Below are positions 1-8,741 of a stretch of DNA of 64,000 nt, piece by piece. Location: contig NZ_JACJOD010000028.1 of NCBI RefSeq assembly GCF_014695385.1, forward strand, positions 124,001 through 188,000. The letters are read 5' to 3'. The position numbers and the translations under genes were made by a program. This DNA comes from Trichocoleus sp. FACHB-46. GTDB taxonomy: Bacteria > Cyanobacteriota > Cyanobacteriia > FACHB-46. The notes beneath the pieces are model-generated. The model had not been told where the DNA came from. It searched no databases and was given only the letters and a program-made list of their open reading frames with translations. Positions within the stretch are counted from its first letter, which is position 1, and each line of letters begins with the position of its first letter.

Positions 1-863
1 CCTCGAGTTTGGCTGTAGAGCGTCCCGTCGGCGGTGAGGTAAGTATCAGTTACGCTTCCAGTCAAACCACCGGAAACGCTGAGGCGAAACACTACATTGT
101 CACCAATCGGCGTAGGCGGTTCGTTTCCTTCAGGGATGAAAGAAGTGAAGACTTCACCTCGACTGCCGCTGGCTGTAGCATTTTGGGCAATGCGGGAAGC
201 ATCTTCGCTTACATGGTAGACCCACTGTTGGCGATCGCCCGCTACAATCACCTTCCAACCAGAAATCGCAATTCTCGTGCAAGCTCGTCCGGGTTCGTAA
301 ATCCCCATGCAGCCGTCAAAGGTGGCAGCTTTAGATTCTAAAACGCGCAAGCTAGAAGCAGGAACGCGAGTTTGTTTTGCAATGGTCTCAAACAGGCGAT
401 CGACCACTTGAGGCGGCAAAGCAGAGGGATCTTGAGTTTCTATCCTGATCACTTGAGCTTTCAGGTCAGTGCGGTAGACCCAATTCTCTTTACCATTGGT
501 CATTTCAACTCGCCAACCTTCTACCGTTGCCATCGCGCAGCGCTCATTGGGTTGGGCCAGCCCTAAGCAGCTATCTCCCCAAGTTTCTCGGCTAAAGCTG
601 ACTACTTTTAAGTCGCGCGATCGCAACTCAAAGCGTTGAACTAAATCTTGTTTAACTCGCCGCACCACCATCTGGGGCAAACGAGTTTTAGCTTTAGCAG
701 CTTGGGCTTGCTTAAGTTGGGCAATCAGGGGTTGGGAAGGGTGGGACAGCGTCACTGCTGCTGGTGCAGAAACAGCACCAAACATGACGGCACCCAACAG
801 AGCTAACGACAAAAGCTTTTGAGGTTGCTTGGTTGCTGAAGAATTTGAAGTGAAACGCATCAT
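1..863 (-). CDS. Secreted conserved protein of unknown function, C-terminus beyond window
   Basis: An open minus-strand frame runs from an ATGATG start at 863/860 to the left edge without a stop, so at least 287 residues are seen and the C-terminus is missing. The N-terminus has a basic stretch and then a hydrophobic core ending in an AxA-like site (about residues 15-35), which indicates export. Two related segments follow: each has a Gly-Trp-x-Val motif (GWRVEM, GWKVIV), a nearby Trp-Val-Tyr motif (NWVYRT, QWVYHV) and a cysteine pair (DSCLG/ERCAM; DGCMG/RACTR). This suggests an internal duplication with two disulfides. I do not recognise a named family. It lies 103 bases downstream of the DAHP synthase gene on the same strand, with no strong ribosome binding site. 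Confidence 0.72.
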   Translation of the reverse strand, partial: MMRFTSNSSATKQPQKLLSLALLGAVMFGAVSAPAAVTLSHPSQPLIAQLKQAQAAKAKTRLPQMVVRRVKQDLVQRFELRSRDLKVVSFSRETWGDSCLGLAQPNERCAMATVEGWRVEMTNGKENWVYRTDLKAQVIRIETQDPSALPPQVVDRLFETIAKQTRVPASSLRVLESKAATFDGCMGIYEPGRACTRIAISGWKVIVAGDRQQWVYHVSEDASRIAQNATASGSRGEVFTSFIPEGNEPPTPIGDNVVFRLSVSGGLTGSVTDTYLTADGTLYSQTR

Positions 864-966
864 TGGAAGCACCAGAAGTAAGAGAGTCATTCATTACTCT
901 CCTAAACTAGCCTTCTGCAACCCACCCCTGAGTCCGGTTACAAAATTGGTTACAGAATTGACCAAT

Positions 967-2037
967 CTAGGCGACTGGAACTCCTCCGGTTTGCCGACTC
1001 ACCGCTTCTGCCAGATTTTCTAGCATTTCCGCAGTCGTGCCAAGGTCCACACAGGGATCGGTAATGCTCTGACCGTAGGTGAGTTGAGACAAATCGTCGG
1101 GAATGGGTTGACTGCCCGCCACCAAATGACTCTCAATCATAATCCCCATAATGTGAGGAGAGCCAGCTTTCACCTGAGCCGCAATGTCCTGCGAGACTAG
1201 GGGTTGGCGGGTGTAGTCTTTGTCAGAGTTGCCGTGACTACAATCAATCATGATGCGCTGGTTGAGCTTGTATTTGCTCAGTTCCTTGGCTGATTTCTCG
1301 ATGTAAGCAGCGTCATAGTTGGGTCCTTGCTTACCACCGCGTAGCACTAAGTGACCATCTGGATTGCCTGTTGTAGTGACAATACTCGCTAGCCCTTGGG
1401 AACTGATCCCTAAAAAATGATGAGGAGAATTGGCTGCGAGCATTGCATTTACGGCAGCACCCAGGTTGCCATCGGTACCATTCTTATAGCCGACAGGCAT
1501 AGAGAGCCCAGAAGCCATTTCTCGGTGAGTTTGGCTTTCGGTCGTACGTGCTCCGATCGCGGTCCAAGAAATGAGATCGGCTAAATACTGCGGAGTAATG
1601 GGATCGAGCAGTTCTGTGGCAGCGGGCAACCCTAATTTAGCCAACTCTAAGAGCAACTTCCGCGCCTGCCGCAATCCCGTATTGATGTCGTAGCTGCCGT
1701 CTAAATGGGGATCATTGATCAAGCCCTTCCAACCAATCGTGGTGCGGGGCTTCTCGAAATAAACACGCATGACGATCTCAAGCTGGTCTTGTAGTGCTGT
1801 CCGCAGCTTGAGCAACTTTTGGCCATACTCGTAGGCAGCATCCACATCATGAATTGAGCAGGGACCCACAATGACGAGTAGGCGTTGATCCTCTCCTTGT
1901 AGAATATTGCGGATGCGATCGCGGGTTTCTGCCACCAAAGTAGACACTTCTTCGGTGATCGGCAATTCGCTATGAATAAAGGCTGGACTTAATAGGGGAC
2001 GCGTTTCAACGACGTGCAAATCGTAGGTTCTACGCAT
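967..2037 (-). CDS. aroF: 3-deoxy-7-phosphoheptulonate (DAHP) synthase, class I AroG/AroF type
   Basis: This enzyme condenses phosphoenolpyruvate with erythrose 4-phosphate, the first step of the shikimate pathway to aromatic amino acids, plastoquinone and tocopherol. At 356 residues it matches the E. coli AroF/G/H length. Visible family motifs are VGPCSIHD near residue 57, YFEKPRTTIGWKG near 94, GARTTESQTHRE near 162, LRGGKQGPNYD near 235, DCSHGNS near 268 and IESHLVAGSQ near 301. The ATG at 2037 gives a full N-terminus. The choice of symbol among the paralogues is nominal. The allosteric effector cannot be read from sequence alone. Confidence 0.95.
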   Translation of the reverse strand: MRRTYDLHVVETRPLLSPAFIHSELPITEEVSTLVAETRDRIRNILQGEDQRLLVIVGPCSIHDVDAAYEYGQKLLKLRTALQDQLEIVMRVYFEKPRTTIGWKGLINDPHLDGSYDINTGLRQARKLLLELAKLGLPAATELLDPITPQYLADLISWTAIGARTTESQTHREMASGLSMPVGYKNGTDGNLGAAVNAMLAANSPHHFLGISSQGLASIVTTTGNPDGHLVLRGGKQGPNYDAAYIEKSAKELSKYKLNQRIMIDCSHGNSDKDYTRQPLVSQDIAAQVKAGSPHIMGIMIESHLVAGSQPIPDDLSQLTYGQSITDPCVDLGTTAEMLENLAEAVSRQTGGVPVA

Positions 2038-2186
2038 GGGACTTATAAACTCTCAACAAAGAAACCCGGTCTCTCAAATTGCAGCTTAACAGTTTCGCTC
2101 TCCATCGTGACGTTTGAATAGAGAATTTAAGCCACAATACTTAGACTTAAGCAATTCTAACTGGCCCAAAGCTCAACGTTTTGCGG

Positions 2187-2475
2187 CTAACGTCGGCGCA
2201 GCTATGCAAACACCTGCTCGACTGATAAGCTCAAAGCCATCCCCGCTAAACTTGGTAACCAGTCCGCGCCTGATAGTAAATCTGGCAAGCGCTCGGGCTG
2301 ATAAACCAAGACTGAGCGCTCCTTGGGCTCAATTAACCATGCTTGCCGCCCCCATTGGTTTTTGAATTGCTACTCCACCGATATATTCCCACGCTGGCGA
2401 CTCCTCAATAGAGGAGCGTTCGAGAAACTCTTGCAGAGTCAAAACTTGGGATGATGCGAGAGTATGGGCGATCGC
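2187..2475 (-). pseudogene. Decayed Uma2-family (DUF820) nuclease-like gene
   Basis: Read on the minus strand, 2475 to about 2370 encodes a typical Uma2 start (LTLQEFLERSSIEESPAW, then EYIGG and IQKP). After a frame change at about 2345-2360, it continues as the typical Uma2 end (RQAWLIEPKERSVLVYQPE, then LSVEQVFA). The middle of the family, well over 100 residues with the catalytic Asp/Glu/Lys core, is absent. A TAG at 2202-2204 stands where Trp is usual (VFA-stop-LRRR), and a TAA at 2476-2478 lies upstream with no ATG between. This is an internal-deletion relic. Uma2 genes are multicopy in cyanobacteria. Confidence 0.75.
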
Positions 2476-2560
2476 TTACTTAACCTTTTGATGTACAGAA
2501 TTAGCTTAGCAGTTACCTTAATAATGACTATCTTTGGGAGGTAGTGACTGCCTTAGCAAA

Positions 2561-2599
2561 AGCGATCGCCTTCTCGAATGTGAAAGAGCGATCGCCTTC
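2561..2599. repeat. Direct repeat carrying two HIP1 sites
   Basis: The 13-mer AGCGATCGCCTTC occurs at 2561-2573 and again at 2587-2599, 26 bases apart. Each copy contains the HIP1 octamer. It lies just downstream of the minus-strand LURP-one-like gene. The spacer from 2038 to 2623 otherwise holds only the Uma2 relic. Confidence 0.7.
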
Positions 2600-2623
2600 A
2601 TCCTGAACTAATTACGCACCTAA

Positions 2624-3208
2624 TTAGCCACGGTTCCGCTCCAGCAAAAGCATCATCACCAGGCTCAACAGCACTTGAGCTTCTTCGTTACCACTGAGTT
2701 GATCGACCTGCTTGATTGTAAAAATTCGAGATAAAAATGCTGGGCGTTTCTCCAAATACATCACGGGGTTTCCGTTAGCCCGATTCACTGCATAAACTGG
2801 ATTAAACACATAGCCCGTAAATAGCCCAACGATGGGAATCTCTGCAAATAGGCTATCCATGACTTTTACCCAGGGATTTTGCTCACTAATGGTAAAGACA
2901 GGAGTTCCACCATCGTAGATATCATAGTGAGCACGCCACAGGGACTTCATACCACGCCGCTTCACCGCACCCATTGTTTTGCCATTGGTATCTACAAAGT
3001 TGTAGCGAGCGGAAAAGTCAATAATGCGATCGGCTTTGATCTCGTATCTTAGCTGAGTCCGTTCCAAGTCAGAAAAAACATTGATGACTTCCTTGAGTTT
3101 GAAAAGCTTCTGACGGATACAGAAGACCGTATCACCTGTCGCGTCTTGCAGGGCAAGTTGAGGTGCCAATGACCAAAGCTTGAAGGTAAGAGTAAGTGGA
3201 TATTGCAT
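2624..3208 (-). CDS. LURP-one-related / Tubby-C-like domain protein
   Basis: The product of about 194 residues has a beta-rich pattern in which residues near the N-terminus (KLWSLAPQLALQDATGD, VFCIRQKLFKLKEVINVF) resemble LURP-one/scramblase-like proteins of the Tubby C-terminal superfamily. An ATDGD-like turn and a hydrophobic helix near the C-terminus (FLSRIFTIKQ to LLSLVMMLLLERN) complete the fold. I chose the ATG at 3208 because the longer frame would use a GTG at 3259 reached through a HIP1 site. The function of bacterial members is unknown. It is the second gene of a minus-strand pair, 71 bases after the DHH phosphoesterase. Confidence 0.6.
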   Translation of the reverse strand: MQYPLTLTFKLWSLAPQLALQDATGDTVFCIRQKLFKLKEVINVFSDLERTQLRYEIKADRIIDFSARYNFVDTNGKTMGAVKRRGMKSLWRAHYDIYDGGTPVFTISEQNPWVKVMDSLFAEIPIVGLFTGYVFNPVYAVNRANGNPVMYLEKRPAFLSRIFTIKQVDQLSGNEEAQVLLSLVMMLLLERNRG

Positions 3209-3279
3209 GGGTAGTTCCGGAAAGAAATCAGAAGGGAGCGATCGCGCTAACTGCTTCACATGGCTGTTTTGGCTATGCT

Positions 3280-4209
3280 TTAGCCATCTGTGTTAATTCG
3301 AGCAATCAATTCCTTTAGGGTTGCTTCAGCTTGAGCATTGTCGATTTGGCAAGTTCCCGCATTGGCATGACCACCGCCGCCATATTGCAGCATTAATTCG
3401 CCAATATTGGTTTTGGAGCTTTTGTTAAAAATCGACTTACCCACTGCGAAAACTGTATTCTGTTGCTTTACGCCCCACATCTGATGAATGGAGATGTTGC
3501 AGTTGGGAAACAAAGCATAAATCATGAAACGGTTGCCTGCATAGATTACATCCTCATTCCGCAGGTCTAAGACCACTAAGTTGTCATATACGGTGGCACA
3601 ACGCAGAAGTTGATCTTTGAACTGAGATGCTTGTTCAAAGTAGAGGTCAACTCGTTCCTTAACATCAGGTAGTTCTAGGATTTCAGCGATGGTGTGATTT
3701 TTGCAATAGTCGATTAATTCCATCATCAAACTGTAGTTTGAGATATTGAATTCCTTGAATCTTCCCAAACCTGTTCTGGCATCCATTAAAAAGTTGAGGA
3801 GCACCCAATTCTTAGGATGTAAGACTTCATCAATATTAAATTGAGCTGAGTCTCCTTTATCAACGGCCTCCATCATTTCGGTGGAGATGTGGGGGAATTT
3901 CTCTGAGCCTCCAAAATAGTCGTAAACCACTCTGGCTGCGGAAGGAGCCTCTGGGTTGTTAATATAGCCTGCTTCAGGATTTTGATTTCGCAGAATCTCA
4001 CTGTAGTGGTGATCGAACGCTAAATGAACTCCTGACACATAGGGTAGATTGGTGGTGATATCTTTATCGGTAATTGCAATTTTGCCATCCTGCATATCTT
4101 TGGGATGGACAAATTTAATTTCGTTAATCAAATCTAATTCTTTTAATAAAACAGCACAGACAAGGCCATCAAAATCGCTTCTAGTGACTAATCGGTATTG
4201 GTCGGTCAT
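3280..4209 (-). CDS. DHH/DHHA1-family phosphoesterase
   Basis: The sequence has the DHH-family metal motifs: a DFDG motif near residue 12, FDHHYSE near residue 66, and the DHHA1 substrate-binding motif GGGGHANAG near residue 285. Members cleave short oligonucleotides, cyclic-dinucleotide products, phosphoadenosine phosphate or polyphosphate, and the substrate cannot be told here. At about 309 residues it lacks the extra CBS or DRTGG domains of pyrophosphatases and is in the NrnA/exopolyphosphatase-like size range. I prefer the ATG at 4209 (MTDQYRLV) to a GTG nine bases upstream. It is divergent from ilvA across a 261-base spacer that shows only one HIP1-like site. Confidence 0.85.
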   Translation of the reverse strand: MTDQYRLVTRSDFDGLVCAVLLKELDLINEIKFVHPKDMQDGKIAITDKDITTNLPYVSGVHLAFDHHYSEILRNQNPEAGYINNPEAPSAARVVYDYFGGSEKFPHISTEMMEAVDKGDSAQFNIDEVLHPKNWVLLNFLMDARTGLGRFKEFNISNYSLMMELIDYCKNHTIAEILELPDVKERVDLYFEQASQFKDQLLRCATVYDNLVVLDLRNEDVIYAGNRFMIYALFPNCNISIHQMWGVKQQNTVFAVGKSIFNKSSKTNIGELMLQYGGGGHANAGTCQIDNAQAEATLKELIARINTDG

Positions 4210-4470
4210 AACTACCACTAATAATTCCTCTTATAGTAAAACCCGTTACTCAATGCGACACAGCTTTTGGTATCAGCGATCGCAAGCTAAGCATTCCACC
4301 CTAGACTTCCCAGAACTTGCTAGATGGCGACAAAGAAAGTAAAACAGCTTAACTTTGAGCGCAGGAAACTATAGAAGCTTTTCTAATTCGCGCGATCGTC
4401 CACCTGCACAGCAAAAGGCGAGACTGGAGTAAAATTGTCCTTTATCTGCCACTGCTCACCCCTTGACCCC

Positions 4471-5982
4471 ATGCTTTGCGACTACCTGGTACAAATCCTG
4501 ACGGCTCGTGTTTATGATGTCGCCCAAGAATCGCCGCTAGAGTACGCCCCTAATTTATCGGCACGGCTAAATAATAAGTTGCTACTGAAGCGGGAAGATA
4601 TGCAGTCAGTGTTTTCGTTTAAGCTGCGGGGGGCCTACAACAAAATGGCAAACTTATCCCCGGAGCAGCTAGCGCAAGGCGTGATTGCAGCTTCAGCAGG
4701 AAACCATGCTCAAGGGGTTGCTCTGGGTGCTAGTCGGCTAGGAACTCGTGCCATCATTGTCATGCCTGTGACTACTCCTCAGGTCAAGGTAGATGCGGTT
4801 AAAGCACGGGGCGGTGAAGTGGTGCTACATGGCGACACCTATGATGATGCTTATGCTTATGCCCGTCAACTTGAAGCGGAAAAAGGATTGACCTTTATTC
4901 ATCCCTTTGATGACCCCGATGTGATTGCAGGCCAAGGCACGATTGGCATGGAGATTTTGCGGCAATGTCAGCAACCGATTCATGCCATCTTTGTCGCGAT
5001 CGGTGGTGGTGGCTTAATTTCTGGAATTGCGGCTTATGTTAAACGGTTACGCCCAGAAATCAAAATCATTGGCGTAGAACCTGTGGATGCCGATGCGATG
5101 CACCAATCCCTTAAAGCAGGACATCGGGTGCGCTTGCCTCAGGTGGGGTTGTTTGCTGATGGGGTAGCGGTACGCGAGGTAGGAGAAGAAACGTTTCGCC
5201 TCTGTCAAGAATATGTAGATGACATTATTCTGGTGGATACAGATGCCACCTGTGCGGCGATCAAAGATGTGTTTGAGGATACGCGATCGATTCTGGAACC
5301 TGCCGGAGCCTTAGCGATCGCTGGAGCCAAAGCCTACGCAGAAAGAGAACAACTTGAAGGACAAACGTTAATTGCGATCGCTTGCGGTGCCAACATGAAC
5401 TTTGATCGCCTGCGATTTGTGGCAGAGCGAGCCGAGTTTGGTGAACGTCGAGAAGCGATTTTTGCCGTCAACATCCCAGAGGAGCCAGGAAGTCTCCGCA
5501 AGTTCTGTGAGTGCCTGGGTCGTCGCAATCTGACCGAGTTCAATTACCGCATTTCTGACCAAAAGGAAGCGCATATCTTTGTCGGTTTACAGATTCAAAA
5601 TCGGGCTGATGCCGCAAAGATGGCGCAAGACTTTGAGACCTGTGGATTCAAGACGATTGATCTCACAGATGATGAATTAACCAAATTACACCTCCGACAT
5701 ATGGTGGGTGGTCACTCGGCTCTGGCTCATCATGAACTGCTCTACCGCTTCGAGTTCCCCGAACGTCCCGGTGCCTTGATGAAGTTTGTCACCTCCATGA
5801 GCCCCAACTGGAACATCAGCATGTTCCACTACCGCAACAACGGTGCAGACTATGGGCGGATTGTGGTGGGGATGCAAGTGCCACCCCAAGAGATGCAAGA
5901 GTGGCAAGCCTTCCTCGACACCTTAGGATATCGCTATTGGGATGAAAGCCAGAATCCTGCCTATAAGTTGTTTTTGGGGTAG
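4471..5982 (+). CDS. ilvA: Threonine ammonia-lyase, biosynthetic
   Basis: The enzyme converts L-threonine to 2-oxobutyrate and ammonia, the committed step to isoleucine. The PLP lysine lies in SVFSFKLRGAYNKM, the phosphate-binding glycines in GGGGLISG, and SAGNHAQG is the substrate loop. The C-terminal third carries two ACT-like regulatory repeats, each beginning near an E-x-PG motif (IPEEPGSLRKF, FPERPGALMKF), as in isoleucine-inhibited long-form IlvA. I chose the ATG at 4471 (MLCDYLVQILTARVYDVA), giving 503 residues, close to the E. coli length. An upstream in-frame TTG at 4435 would add an unlikely leader. It also draws on threonine, as would the tdh/kbl genes at 38-40 kb. Confidence 0.96.
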   Translation: MLCDYLVQILTARVYDVAQESPLEYAPNLSARLNNKLLLKREDMQSVFSFKLRGAYNKMANLSPEQLAQGVIAASAGNHAQGVALGASRLGTRAIIVMPVTTPQVKVDAVKARGGEVVLHGDTYDDAYAYARQLEAEKGLTFIHPFDDPDVIAGQGTIGMEILRQCQQPIHAIFVAIGGGGLISGIAAYVKRLRPEIKIIGVEPVDADAMHQSLKAGHRVRLPQVGLFADGVAVREVGEETFRLCQEYVDDIILVDTDATCAAIKDVFEDTRSILEPAGALAIAGAKAYAEREQLEGQTLIAIACGANMNFDRLRFVAERAEFGERREAIFAVNIPEEPGSLRKFCECLGRRNLTEFNYRISDQKEAHIFVGLQIQNRADAAKMAQDFETCGFKTIDLTDDELTKLHLRHMVGGHSALAHHELLYRFEFPERPGALMKFVTSMSPNWNISMFHYRNNGADYGRIVVGMQVPPQEMQEWQAFLDTLGYRYWDESQNPAYKLFLG

Positions 5983-6008
5983 GTTTTTGGGGTAGTAAGA
6001 CTGTCTCC

Positions 6009-7349
6009 CTAGCGGCGCGATCGCAGTACCATCTTAACTCCCCGTTCTGGCCTTAGTGTGACGCCTCCGCGTACAGGACGTTCTGGCTTTTGGTCGCTCA
6101 ACTCTAATTCATAGCGCTGTAGGATCGTCGCTAACACCAATTTCATTTCAAACCAGGCTAAAGCTTCACCAATGCAGCGTCGGACACCTCCTCCAAAGGG
6201 TAAAAATTCATAGGGGGAAAACTGGCGCTCTAGGAAGCGTTCGGGTCTGAATTGTTTGGAGTCTGGGTACAGATCTTTACGATGATGGGTGAGGTAAATG
6301 CAGCCAAACACCCTGATCCCTGGCTGTAGTGAATAGCCCATAAGCTCTACAGGTTCCTTCACTGCTCGGGGCACTGTTAGCACAGCAATGGGACAAATCC
6401 GGAGAGTTTCTTGGCAAACTGCTGTGAGATAGGGCAACCGAGCAATACTGGTGGGATCAGGCGCATCTCCTAATGTGGCTAGCTCCTGAAGTATCCTCTC
6501 CCGGACATGAGGAAATTTATGCACCCAGTAGAATGTCCAGGCGATCGCAGAGGCTGTAGTTTCGTGGCCTGCCAACAGCAAAGTCATTAATTCATCTTTT
6601 AATTCTGCATCAGTCATGCCTCCTCGAGCTTCATCCTTAGCGGAAAGAAGGAGGCTCAAAATATCTGAATTAGCAGGATCATGATGTTGGCGACGAGCTT
6701 GAATTTCCGTGTAGAGTAGTTCGTCGATTTGCCGCTGGACATGCCGCACATATCCCCAAGGACTGCGAGGACCTAAATCTTTTTGTAAGTTAGGGAAAAA
6801 GAGCAAGCCTGCTATCAACGGAGATTTAAACAAATCCATCAGTGTAGTGATGCGTTGCTTTAGCTCATAGAATCGCTCTCCTTCCGATAGCCCAAACACA
6901 ACCCTCAAGATCACATCCATCGAGATGTTCTGTGCTAGGCTGCGGGCAGTAAAGGACTGACTAGGCGCTAATTGAGCAAAGGCTTTATCTGCCAACTCAA
7001 TAATTGATTGCCCATAGGCTCGCATGCGATCGCCGTGAAATGGAGGCAAGAGCAGTTTGCGCCCCTGGAGATGGCGATCGCCTTCTAATACCAGCAGGGA
7101 ATACTCACCCACTAAAGGCCGCAACAATTGATTAGGCGGAGCGGCGAATTGTTTGGTATCGCTAGAAAAAATTTGTTGAATTGCGGCAGGATGACTAACC
7201 AGCAACATGGTATCGGCATTTCCCGTAACAGGTGCATTGAAAATATCTCCGTAACGTTCTGCTGCTGTCTCCAGGAACCTTAGAGGATCTAAGGTATATT
7301 GCAGTTTTTGTAACCAAGATGGTATTTTCGGACCGTCAGGGATATTCAT
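6009..7349 (-). CDS. Cytochrome P450, CYP110-like
   Basis: This 446-residue soluble P450 has the I-helix oxygen-activation motif AGHETT, the ExxR motif in ETLR, the PERF motif and the haem loop FLPFGGGVRRCIGEA, with Cys392 as the thiolate ligand. The N-terminus DGPKIPSWLQKLQYTLDPL and overall pattern resemble the CYP110 family common in cyanobacteria, whose members hydroxylate fatty acids, alkanes and terpenes. The substrate is unknown. There is no membrane anchor. It converges on ilvA with only 26 bases between stops and follows a small membrane protein gene by 74 bases. Confidence 0.93.
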   Translation of the reverse strand: MNIPDGPKIPSWLQKLQYTLDPLRFLETAAERYGDIFNAPVTGNADTMLLVSHPAAIQQIFSSDTKQFAAPPNQLLRPLVGEYSLLVLEGDRHLQGRKLLLPPFHGDRMRAYGQSIIELADKAFAQLAPSQSFTARSLAQNISMDVILRVVFGLSEGERFYELKQRITTLMDLFKSPLIAGLLFFPNLQKDLGPRSPWGYVRHVQRQIDELLYTEIQARRQHHDPANSDILSLLLSAKDEARGGMTDAELKDELMTLLLAGHETTASAIAWTFYWVHKFPHVRERILQELATLGDAPDPTSIARLPYLTAVCQETLRICPIAVLTVPRAVKEPVELMGYSLQPGIRVFGCIYLTHHRKDLYPDSKQFRPERFLERQFSPYEFLPFGGGVRRCIGEALAWFEMKLVLATILQRYELELSDQKPERPVRGGVTLRPERGVKMVLRSRR

Positions 7350-7423
7350 CGTAGTTACTGGTTAAAGTAGGAAACTGGTTCAAGCAAGAGCGGGCTTTGC
7401 CACCGCAGATTATACCCTCTGTT

Positions 7424-7831
7424 TCATTTTGCAGTAGCTTGTTGAATTCTCTCCTCAATGTCTTCTAGCGTTTGAATCACGAGGCGCTTAGCTTGTAGTT
7501 TCCAGCCCCACTGTTGAATCTTAAAGGCGGCAAACCCAGCAGCAGCCACGATCGCAAAATCGAAAGGTTGGGAGAATGATATCCCTAGCAGTAAGCCGAG
7601 TCCAGCAATGCCCCAAAATGGCAGGGCGACGGTCTGACGCTGTTTCTCCACAAGTTGGCTTAAGGTATCTGTCGGCATCTCTGCCAGCAGTGTTTCTTTA
7701 ATCTGCCGCTGCTCTGCTAAAGGAACAGAGATACCGATTTTTTGACGCAGTTTTTCTATCTTGCGAGCATCAGTGCTGTATTGAGTGAGTTCATCCTCTG
7801 CCATAAGGATCAAGCGTTCTAGCTGTGCCAT
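7424..7831 (-). CDS. Small membrane protein of unknown function
   Basis: The 135-residue product begins with a charged helical segment (residues 1-65, many Glu/Lys/Gln), has two adjacent hydrophobic segments (about 70-88 and 90-106) and ends in a charged helix (KRLVIQTLEDIEERIQQA). This looks like a helical hairpin in the membrane with both ends on the same side. I do not recognise a named family. It may be cotranscribed with the downstream P450 gene. Confidence 0.65.
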   Translation of the reverse strand: MAQLERLILMAEDELTQYSTDARKIEKLRQKIGISVPLAEQRQIKETLLAEMPTDTLSQLVEKQRQTVALPFWGIAGLGLLLGISFSQPFDFAIVAAAGFAAFKIQQWGWKLQAKRLVIQTLEDIEERIQQATAK

Positions 7832-8059
7832 TGTTTATTACTGTGATTTGAAGAAGTCGAGTAATAAGAGTTTATAACATGGTCTCTTCTTATCCTTCAG
7901 TGGCAAGAAAACTGCGTGTGACGTTGCCCCTCAAATTATGCAGCAAGGGTTTCTAAAACTCAGGAAAACGATTTGAGATGGATGTATCTTCTATCAGTTG
8001 TCTCCTGCCTACCCCAGCAAGAGAGCAGCGATCGCTACAACTCTCTCAACTTGCGTATT

Positions 8060-8680
8060 ATGAAACGTTTTGCTATTTTTGGCCTCTTCCTATCTTTAGC
8101 TGCTGGCTGCACGCCCTTACAGCCCGCTCCTCTACCTGCCCCATACCCTGATACTGGGAGTCCGTCCCCAACTCCAACTATCACTCAGCCTACTTCTTCT
8201 CCCTCTAGCACTCAAGGAAAAAATACTTTTCAGAGCGATCGCTTTGGCTTTCGTTTCCAATATCCGGAAGGTTTTACACCGGATAATCGCAGTGAGAATC
8301 AACCTCCAGAGGCTAAAGAAGCTCTGCTAGGGCGCATAGAAGTTTGGGAAAGTGAAGACTACCAGGCGATCGCCTCTGGCACTTGGAAGGGAGGTGAGTA
8401 TCCGGCGAGCGTGACAATTTCAGTTTTTGATAATGCTCAGAAGCGCCCCCTCGCAGCTTGGAAGGAAGCCAATCTGAGCCGAGGCAAAGATAAAAATATT
8501 ACGGTAGCGGGTCAAGATGCGCTAGCTTATGCTTCCACAGGTCTTTATGAAGCAGATAATGTACTCTTCTCTAGTCCCGATGGTCGTTATGTGATTCATA
8601 TTCATGGCGCTTACATCAACCCGGAAGACCCCATGCGTCAGGCTTATCAAAAAGTAGTATCCAGTTTCGAGTTTCAGTAA
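8060..8680 (+). CDS. Lipoprotein of unknown function
   Basis: The ATG at 8060 gives a 206-residue protein whose N-terminus is a lipoprotein signal (MKRFAIFGLFLSLAAGC, lipid-modified Cys17). A Pro/Ser/Thr-rich linker follows (about residues 20-55), then a globular domain beginning FQSDRFGFRFQYPEGF. This domain resembles the PsbP-like/DUF1795-like fold, in which a short beta strand pattern ends in a helix such as QAYQKVVSSFEF. It is therefore probably an envelope-anchored protein. An upstream in-frame ATG at 7973 would put a non-signal leader in front of the lipobox, so I rejected it. It converges on the RND pump gene. Confidence 0.78.
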   Translation: MKRFAIFGLFLSLAAGCTPLQPAPLPAPYPDTGSPSPTPTITQPTSSPSSTQGKNTFQSDRFGFRFQYPEGFTPDNRSENQPPEAKEALLGRIEVWESEDYQAIASGTWKGGEYPASVTISVFDNAQKRPLAAWKEANLSRGKDKNITVAGQDALAYASTGLYEADNVLFSSPDGRYVIHIHGAYINPEDPMRQAYQKVVSSFEFQ

Positions 8681-8686
8681 AAGCAA

Positions 8687-8720
8687 GAGCGATCGCCTTA
8701 TTTGAGTAAAGCGATCGCTC
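8687..8720. repeat. HIP1-based perfect inverted repeat between convergent genes
   Basis: GAGCGATCGC at 8687-8696 and GCGATCGCTC at 8711-8720 are exact reverse complements separated by 14 bases. The structure starts 7 bases after the lipoprotein stop and ends 22 bases before the stop of the convergent RND gene. It is placed like a bidirectional terminator, although no long T run follows. Confidence 0.6.
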
Positions 8721-8741
8721 CCTGAATGTATGCCCTAATCT

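Noticed and set aside
2114-2365. 83-codon plus-strand frame starting with TTG
   Set aside because: It is antisense to the Uma2 relic, whose minus-strand translation matches the family on both sides; the plus frame has no family signal.
4049-4342. 97-codon plus-strand frame over the DHH start
   Set aside because: It is antisense to the conserved N-terminus of the DHH phosphoesterase (DFDG motif) and has a low-complexity Ser/Thr/Asn composition.
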